Below, in pieces: positions 13,782 to 18,858 of a stretch of 18,858 nucleotides of DNA. The stretch comes from Gammaproteobacteria bacterium. Its GTDB lineage: Bacteria > Pseudomonadota > Gammaproteobacteria > Burkholderiales > Thiobacillaceae. The stretch is from the NCBI GenBank assembly GCA_018820745.1, contig JAHJNP010000214.1, forward strand, positions 1 through 18,858, written 5' to 3'. Each line of letters opens with the position of its first letter. Position 1 is the first letter of the stretch. Position numbers and translations under genes: made by a program. The notes under the pieces are model-generated. The model saw nothing but the letters and a program-made list of their open reading frames with translations. It ran no database searches and had not been told where the DNA came from.

Positions 13782-16700
13782 CGGTGCTCTTCCGTAAAAC
13801 TTCCTTCATCGCCTCGAACTGGAAACGCCCGGCCAGACTGCGTATCACGCGCACGAACTCGCCGTGCACGCTATCCAGGCGCTCGATCTCGTCGAGCTTG
13901 TTGAGAATGCCGCGCATGTAACCAAGGTCGATCAGTTCGCCGAGCGTGGCCAGTTGCGCCGGATCGGGTGCGATGATTGCGGGTACAGGCACAAGCGTGG
14001 GGGCGACGGGCATGGGCCGGCTTACCCGCACCCACTCCAGCGCCAGCCGGTTGCCGAGCCAGTCGAGCAGTTCTTCGACGCGCAGGGGTTTGGTGAAGAA
14101 ATCCTCGCCTGTGATGCCCACCTCGTTTTCGGCGCCTTTCTCGAACGCGTTCGCCGAGATGATGGCAAGGGCAGCATCGGTCAGCCCTCCTTCGCAAATC
14201 CTCCGCAGGGTTTCCCAGCCGTCCATGCCGGGCATGGCCAGATCCATGAAAATGGCATCGGGGCGGAAACGCGGGATGTCCTGCAGGCATTGCTGCCCGC
14301 TGGCGGCCTGCATCACCTGAAAGCCGAGCGGCTCCAGAATGTTGACCAGCAGTTCGCGGTCCACCTGCTCGTTGTCCACCACCAGAATGCGCCGCCGCAT
14401 GCCGACGTAGCCGACGCGCTGCGCCAGCGGCAGTTCGGTCACCAGCTGCCCGGCGTGGATACGCGGCAGGAACAGGCGCACTTCAAAGCGGCTGCCGGCG
14501 CCAGGCTGCCCGGTCACGGAGAGCTCGCCGCCCATCACGTCGGTCAGCATGCGGGCAATGGTGAGGCCGAGGCCGGTGCCGCCGGTGGCGCCGACGTGGG
14601 CGGCGCTGCCGCGCGAGAAGGGCTCGAAGATGTGGCTGATTTCTTCGGGCGCGATGCCGGGACCGGTGTCCTCGATGGTGAAGAATGCCATTTCGCGCTG
14701 GTAGCGCAGGTGCAGGGTGACGCTGCCGCTGACGGTGAACTTGACCGCATTGCCCAGGATATTCAGCAGGATCTGGCGCAGCCGCCGTTCGTCCGCGCGC
14801 ACCATGGCGGGCAGCGCGCCGTCCGGCAGGTAGTGGAAATCCAGCCCCTTGTGGCGCGCCTGCTGCTCAAACATGCCGACCAGCTGCTGAACGAAATCCG
14901 GAAATTTGAGCGGACGCACGTTGAGCGTGAGCTTGCCGCTTTCAATGCGGGCGATGTCCAGCGTGCCTTCGATTAGCGACAGCAGATGGTCGCCGCTGCG
15001 ACGGATGACGGTGATCGCCTGCCGCCGCTGCGGCGGAATGGACTCGTCCTGATCCAGAATCTGCGCATAGCCGAGGATGCTGTTGAGCGGCGTGCGCAGC
15101 TCGTGGCTGATCGAGGTGATGTAGCGGCTCTTGGCCTGGTTGGCTTGGTCGGCCACAAGCTTTGCCTGCTGCAGCAGCGCATCGGTGCGCTGATGAGAAT
15201 CGATCTCCTGCATCAGCAGTTCGGTCTGGCGGTTGGATTCCTCCTGCGCCACCTGACGACTTTTGTGGGTGAGCACCAGCCACCAGGCGACCACGCCCGA
15301 CACCAGCAGCAAGGCCGCGAATGCGCGCTGGTACGACTGCTGCAAGGCCGGCAGCAGGGCGGCGGTTTCGTCGGTCAGCGCCAGCACTTCCTGGTAGTAG
15401 AGCAGCCCCATCAACAGCACCAGCAGCGGCACCACGCCGGCCATCAGCAGCAGGTAGTGACCAAGGCCGGCGTCGAGAAACGGCCGCGCCTGCGCCGGCA
15501 GAAAACGCTCCAGCAGCAGCGCCCACTGCTCGCCCAGCCGCGCGTGTGGCTTGCACAGGTCGTGGCAACGCGCGTCGAGCGAACAGCACAGGGAGCAGAT
15601 GTTGTCCTGATAGGCTGGGCACCGCGCCAGGTCGTCCGCTTCGTAATCCTTGCCGCAGATGCAGCAGCTGTGCGTGCCCGCCGCGCAATCGACCGGCTCG
15701 ACCGCGCGCGCAATATAATAGCGGCCGCCGGTGAGCCAGGCCAGCAGCGGCGAGCAGACCAGTGCCGCACCCAGCGCGATGAAAATGGCGAAGGGCTGCA
15801 GCGTGTCGCCGAACAGCCCCACATAGGTGGCCACCGACAGCCCCGAGGCGATGCCCATTGCGCCGACCCCCACGGGGTTGATGTCGTACAGATACGCGCG
15901 GCGGAACTCGATGCCGGGCGGCGACAGGCCGAGCGGCTTGTTGATCACCAGATCGGCCACCACCACCATCATCCATGCCACCGCCACGTTGGAATACAGG
16001 CCCAGCACGCGGCCCAGCGCCTGGAATAGGTCCAGCTCCATCAGCATCAGCGCGATCAGGATGTTGAACACCACCCACACCACCCGCCCCGGATGGCTGT
16101 GAGTGAGGCGGGCGAAAAAATTCGACCAGGCGAGCGAGCCAGCGTAGGCGTTGGTGACATTGATCTTGAGCTGCGAAATCACCACGAACAGTACCGTCGC
16201 CGCGACCGCCCATTCATATTGGGGGAACACGTATTCGTAGGCGACCAGGTACATCTGGTTGGGGTCGACCGCGCGTTCCAGCGGCACCATGTGGCTGATC
16301 GCCAGCCAGGCCAGCAGCACCCCGCCCAGCATCTTGAGTCCTCCCGCCACCGCCCAGCCGGGACCGCCCACCACCACGCCGACCCACCAGCGACGGTGGT
16401 TGGCTGGCGTGTGATCGGGCATGAAGCGCAGGTAATCTACCTGTTCGCCTATCTGGGTAATCAGCGCCAGCCCCACCTCCATGGCGGCGCCGAACAGATG
16501 GATGTCGAAACCCGTGGTGCCCTTGCCGGCATAGCCGGTGATCCCGGCAAAAGCATCCGGCTCCTGCACCAGCAGAAAGACAAACGGCAGCACCAGCATC
16601 ACCAGCCAGACCGGCTGGCTGATCGTTTGCAGCGTGCTGATGGCGGTGACGCCGTGGGTGACGAGCGGGATCACCACCAGCGCGCAGATCAGGTACCCCC

Positions 16701-17184
16701 ATGCCGGCGGGATACCGAACGCCAGCTCGAGGGCATAGGCCATGATGGCCGCCTCCAGCGCGAAAAAGATGAACGTGAACGAAGCGTAGATCAGCGAAGT
16801 GATGGTGGAGCCGAGGTAGCCGAAGCCCGCGCCGCGCGTCAGCAGGTCCATGTCCAGCCCGTAGCGGGCGGCATAGATACTCACCGGCAGGCCCACCATG
16901 AAGATGATCAGGCCGGTGGCGAGGATGGCCAGCGCGGCGTTGAGAAAGCCGTAATTCACCAGCAGCGTCGCGCCCACCGCCTCCAGCACCAGAAAGGCCG
17001 CCGCCCCGAAGGCGGTGTTGGCCACCCGCGACTCCGTCCATTTGCGATAGCTGCGCGGCGTAAAGCGCAGCGCATAGTCTTCCATCGTCTCGTTGGCGAC
17101 CCAGGTGTTGTAGTCGCGGCGGACCTTGACGACACGCTGGCGTGCCTTGGGCGGGTCGTCCTTGTCAGTCTGCTTAATCGTCAT
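13768..17184 (-). CDS. NCS1 permease-histidine kinase-receiver fusion
   Basis: One chain of 1138 residues with a whole transporter as sensor. Residues about 25-490 are an NCS1 (nucleobase/allantoin/hydantoin-type) permease with some 12 hydrophobic segments; LLTRGAGFGYLGSTITSLIY, GEQVDYLRFMPD and NAYAGSLAWSNFFARLTHSH are family-like. A nine-Cys cluster follows (507-547), then two more membrane segments (about 575-598 and 628-648) and a coiled stretch. The kinase core has His694 (SHELRTP), N-box Asn808/Asn812, DTGPGI at 839 and GTGLGL at 869. The receiver has phospho-site Asp981 (FMDLAMPG). About 80 residues at the C-terminus carry no recognised domain. ATG 17184 is preferred; an in-frame GTG at 17256 would add 24 polar residues. 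It overlaps the response-regulator gene. The architecture parallels CbrA, in which an SSS-family transporter is fused to a kinase. The ligand is likely a nitrogen compound, but this is inferred. Confidence 0.93.
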   Translation of the reverse strand: MTIKQTDKDDPPKARQRVVKVRRDYNTWVANETMEDYALRFTPRSYRKWTESRVANTAFGAAAFLVLEAVGATLLVNYGFLNAALAILATGLIIFMVGLPVSIYAARYGLDMDLLTRGAGFGYLGSTITSLIYASFTFIFFALEAAIMAYALELAFGIPPAWGYLICALVVIPLVTHGVTAISTLQTISQPVWLVMLVLPFVFLLVQEPDAFAGITGYAGKGTTGFDIHLFGAAMEVGLALITQIGEQVDYLRFMPDHTPANHRRWWVGVVVGGPGWAVAGGLKMLGGVLLAWLAISHMVPLERAVDPNQMYLVAYEYVFPQYEWAVAATVLFVVISQLKINVTNAYAGSLAWSNFFARLTHSHPGRVVWVVFNILIALMLMELDLFQALGRVLGLYSNVAVAWMMVVVADLVINKPLGLSPPGIEFRRAYLYDINPVGVGAMGIASGLSVATYVGLFGDTLQPFAIFIALGAALVCSPLLAWLTGGRYYIARAVEPVDCAAGTHSCCICGKDYEADDLARCPAYQDNICSLCCSLDARCHDLCKPHARLGEQWALLLERFLPAQARPFLDAGLGHYLLLMAGVVPLLVLLMGLLYYQEVLALTDETAALLPALQQSYQRAFAALLLVSGVVAWWLVLTHKSRQVAQEESNRQTELLMQEIDSHQRTDALLQQAKLVADQANQAKSRYITSISHELRTPLNSILGYAQILDQDESIPPQRRQAITVIRRSGDHLLSLIEGTLDIARIESGKLTLNVRPLKFPDFVQQLVGMFEQQARHKGLDFHYLPDGALPAMVRADERRLRQILLNILGNAVKFTVSGSVTLHLRYQREMAFFTIEDTGPGIAPEEISHIFEPFSRGSAAHVGATGGTGLGLTIARMLTDVMGGELSVTGQPGAGSRFEVRLFLPRIHAGQLVTELPLAQRVGYVGMRRRILVVDNEQVDRELLVNILEPLGFQVMQAASGQQCLQDIPRFRPDAIFMDLAMPGMDGWETLRRICEGGLTDAALAIISANAFEKGAENEVGITGEDFFTKPLRVEELLDWLGNRLALEWVRVSRPMPVAPTLVPVPAIIAPDPAQLATLGELIDLGYMRGILNKLDEIERLDSVHGEFVRVIRSLAGRFQFEAMKEVLRKSTDASH

Positions 17185-17224
17185 ACGGCTCGTTCTCTGG
17201 ATCTGAATGTACTTGTTTCGGGTT

Positions 17225-17238
17225 CCCGGATAACCGGG
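17225..17238. repeat. Short hairpin in the kinase leader
   Basis: CCCGG (17225-17229), ATAA, CCGGG (17234-17238) form a perfect 5-bp stem with a four-base loop, about 40-55 bases upstream of the preferred kinase start. There is no T-run on either side, so its role is open. Confidence 0.3.
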
Positions 17239-17315
17239 CCGCCAGCAAAGTCGCACTTGCTCATGCCCTTAACGAGAGATGCCGCTCAAGCAGTGTGTTA
17301 CCCAATTCAAGTGGA

Positions 17316-17762
17316 CTAAATACGCGGCCCCCCACGGCGGTTTTTTACCCGGCTGAGCAACAGCTTGCAATTCACCTTGACGACGTGACGGCGCGAAAAC
17401 AGATTGCGGCGGACGAAATCTTCAAGCGCCGTGTTGTCTTCGGTCAGGGTATGAATATGCAAGCTGGTCATGTCGCTCATGATGTAGAGGCTTCTGACTT
17501 CGGGTTGCTTGGCCAGATCCTCGGCGACCATCTCGATCCCCTGAGGATCGACCTCGACATCGAAGAAAGCCGAGACAATGGTGCCGACCTTTTCCGGGTT
17601 CACGATGACGGTGAATTTTTCGATGACGCCTTCTCCGATCAGACGCTGTACCCGGTCGCGGGCATGAACCCGGGAAATGTTCAGTTCGCGGGCGATGTCG
17701 GCGAAGCTCATGCGGCCGTCGTCAACCAGCATGGCGAGTATCTTCTGATCCAGATCGTTCAC
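17316..17762 (-). CDS. Lrp/AsnC family transcriptional regulator
   Basis: DNA-binding regulator of 148 residues, the normal Lrp/AsnC length. The N-terminal winged helix-turn-helix reads VNDLDQKILAMLVDDGRMSF and ADIARELNISRVHARDRVQR; the C-terminal half fits the ligand-binding RAM domain (SAFFDVEVDP through VRSLYIMSDMTSLHI). The GTG at 17762 is chosen because GAGGAGGAG lies just upstream and the sequence then begins like AsnC. A GTG at 17801 would extend the protein into the upstream gene. It lies 20 bases after the exporter gene, so the two are co-transcribed and the regulator may control that exporter in response to an amino acid. It precedes the kinase gene, with 131 bases between them. Confidence 0.92.
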   Translation of the reverse strand: MNDLDQKILAMLVDDGRMSFADIARELNISRVHARDRVQRLIGEGVIEKFTVIVNPEKVGTIVSAFFDVEVDPQGIEMVAEDLAKQPEVRSLYIMSDMTSLHIHTLTEDNTALEDFVRRNLFSRRHVVKVNCKLLLSRVKNRRGGPRI

Positions 17763-17782
17763 ACGCGTCTCCTCCTCGGTCC

Positions 17783-18580
17783 TTACACCAGCACGGTCCA
17801 CAGCATGCGCAGCGAGATCGCCAGCACCAGCACGCCAAACACCCGCTTCAGCTTACTGACCGGCAAGTCGTGCGCCAGGCGAACCCCCAGCGGCGCGGTC
17901 AGCACGGCGGCGCCGGCAATCGCCGCCAGGGCAGGCAGCGATACATAGCCCACGGTTCCGGGCGGCAGCAGCGCGTTCCCCCAACCGGACAGGACGAATC
18001 CGGCCGCGCCAAACAGCGCGATGGGCAGGCCCAGCGCTGTGGAGATGGCGATGGCGCGCCTGAGTTCGAGATTGCAGGCATGCAGGAAAGGTACGGTGAT
18101 ATTGCCGCCGCCGATGCCGAGCAGCGCCGAGAACGAACCGATGCCGAGGCCGACGCCCCACAATACGCCCCGCCCCGGCAGACGCCAGTGTGCGGCGGGC
18201 TTCCAATCCAGCACAAACTGGGTGCCGACGAGCAGCAGGAAGGCAGCGAAGAATCCCTTCAGCATGGCCGCCGGGATGAAGCCGGCCAGGTAGCCGCTGG
18301 CGAAGCCGCCGAGCAGCGTGGCCGGGGCCAGCAGGCGCACCACCGGCCAGTCGATGGCGCGGCGCTTCTGCTGCGCCCAGATGGCCGACATCGAGGTGAA
18401 CACGATGGCGGCCAGCGAGGTGCCAATGGCGAGGTGCGGAACGATCGAAGGCGCGAGACCGTGCTGCTGGAAAATCCAGATCAGCACCGGGACGACCACG
18501 ACGCCGCCGCCGATCCCGAGCATGCCGGCGAGCAGCCCGGCAACCAAGCCCAGTCCAAGAAAAGAAACGATCTCCAGCAA
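17783..18580 (-). CDS. TSUP family exporter (TauE/SafE, DUF81)
   Basis: Inner-membrane protein of 265 residues with about eight hydrophobic segments and the internal duplication typical of TSUP transporters: GLLAGMLGIGGGVVVVPVLI near the N-terminus and FSALLGIGGGNITVPFLHAC in the middle. The family exports or imports small sulfur or carbon anions such as sulfite, sulfoacetate or organosulfonates. The start is a TTG at 18580 with GAGGGA six bases upstream; the nearby ATG is out of frame. It lies 51 bases downstream of the gamma-glutamyltransferase end and 20 bases upstream of the Lrp-type regulator. Substrate unknown. Confidence 0.93.
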   Translation of the reverse strand: MLEIVSFLGLGLVAGLLAGMLGIGGGVVVVPVLIWIFQQHGLAPSIVPHLAIGTSLAAIVFTSMSAIWAQQKRRAIDWPVVRLLAPATLLGGFASGYLAGFIPAAMLKGFFAAFLLLVGTQFVLDWKPAAHWRLPGRGVLWGVGLGIGSFSALLGIGGGNITVPFLHACNLELRRAIAISTALGLPIALFGAAGFVLSGWGNALLPPGTVGYVSLPALAAIAGAAVLTAPLGVRLAHDLPVSKLKRVFGVLVLAISLRMLWTVLV

Positions 18581-18631
18581 TTGAATTCCCTCATGCGGCC
18601 GTCAGCGGCCCTACGTGTTGTTGAATGTTGA

Positions 18632-18858
18632 TCAGGCGCCGGCGGCGGCCCCGTCGCTGCGCGGATCGGAAGCCGCCTCGCAGGTGCCATCGTCCAGCAC
18701 GCGGATGACGCCCGCGTGCCCCATCATCTGCGCATAATCTTCCACCCGCTCTACCGCGTGTCCCCGCTTCGCGAGTTCGTCAAACACCTCGGGCGCGAAG
18801 CGGCCTTCGAGTTTCAAACTGTCACTACCCTGCCCCCAGGTGCGCCCGAGCAGCCAGC
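18632..18858 (-). CDS. Gamma-glutamyltransferase family protein, C-terminal part
   Basis: About 75 codons of a gene whose 5' part lies beyond the right edge. The frame stays open to the edge (WLLGRTWGQGSDSLKLEGRF). The end reads MMGHAGVIRVLDDG, CEAASDPRSDGAAAGA, the signature C-terminus of the gamma-glutamyltransferase (Ntn-hydrolase) family, which cleaves glutathione or other gamma-glutamyl compounds in the periplasm. The catalytic Thr lies outside the window, so whether it is a true GGT or a relative cannot be judged. The TTG at 18817 seen within this frame is not the start. It is upstream of the exporter and regulator genes and may share their transcript. Confidence 0.88.
   Translation of the reverse strand, partial: WLLGRTWGQGSDSLKLEGRFAPEVFDELAKRGHAVERVEDYAQMMGHAGVIRVLDDGTCEAASDPRSDGAAAGA

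Noticed and set aside
13864..14976. 370-codon plus-strand frame opposite the kinase and receiver domains
   Set aside because: Antisense shadow, no ribosome-binding site or known family.
14942..16213. 423-codon minus-strand frame inside the NCS1-kinase gene
   Set aside because: Different frame of the same strand; Gly/Ala/Arg-rich composition without hydrophobic or catalytic pattern, whereas the chosen frame has both.
17290..17304. Possible sigma-54 element (TGGGTAACACACTGC on the minus strand) upstream of the kinase gene
   Set aside because: It keeps only the GG-N10-GC positions; the remaining consensus bases are poor and no NtrC-like site was seen.
16093..17319. Long plus-strand open frame of 408 codons opposite the kinase fusion
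   Set aside because: It is antisense to the NCS1 part, is rich in His, Gln, Arg and Asp as high-GC shadow frames are, and resembles no family.
17870..18631. 253-codon plus-strand frame opposite the TSUP exporter
   Set aside because: Gln/Arg-rich shadow of a membrane-protein gene.
1..18858. CRISPR arrays, tRNA or rRNA genes
   Set aside because: No regularly spaced repeats and no cloverleaf or rRNA-like sequence was seen on either strand; a covariance-model scan was not possible here.

Overview
The window looks like a nitrogen-scavenging region from a Gram-negative, high-GC bacterium. A betaproteobacterium (Burkholderiales or Rhodocyclales type) fits best. This rests on family resemblance and gene content (outer-membrane porin, lipoprotein, Tat-type binding protein, NtrC/sigma-54 signals), not on a phylogenetic marker. 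Every confident gene except one lipoprotein gene lies on the minus strand, so transcription runs mostly right to left.

Right part (18858 to 12843): the C-terminus of a gamma-glutamyltransferase, then a TauE/SafE-type exporter and a close-following Lrp/AsnC regulator. Next comes an 1138-residue protein that fuses an NCS1 (nucleobase/allantoin-type) permease to a Cys-rich cluster, a histidine kinase and a receiver. It overlaps the gene for a two-domain response regulator (receiver plus LuxR helix-turn-helix). The transporter-kinase fusion and its partner regulator are the most unusual system here. A decayed IS30-type transposase (12714-11788) follows.

Middle (11540 to 6654): a tightly packed amide-uptake operon. 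It has a family-3 solute-binding protein, a permease and ATPase fused in one chain, an acetamidase/formamidase-family hydrolase joined to it by an ATGA overlap, a frameshifted and twice-deleted remnant of a second such hydrolase, and a RidA-family protein. Its promoter carries a sigma-54 -24/-12 element with a 17-bp NtrC-like palindrome about 100 bp upstream, so it is probably switched on by nitrogen limitation.

Left part (6175 to 1): a plus-strand lipoprotein, then a minus-strand porin, a relic of a Tat-exported amide/urea-binding protein, the aliphatic amidase amiE, a relic of an IS481/IS3-like transposase, and the start of a urea ABC transporter (urtA, urtB; urtB runs off the left edge). 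The porin/binding-protein/amidase/transporter order recalls the fmd amide-urea uptake clusters. A terminator-like hairpin between urtA and urtB probably lowers permease expression relative to the binding protein.

Taken together, the locus imports short amides and urea across both membranes and hydrolyses amides to ammonia. It may sense a nitrogen compound through the transporter-kinase. Four relics (binding protein, amidase paralogue, two transposases) show repeated rearrangement.
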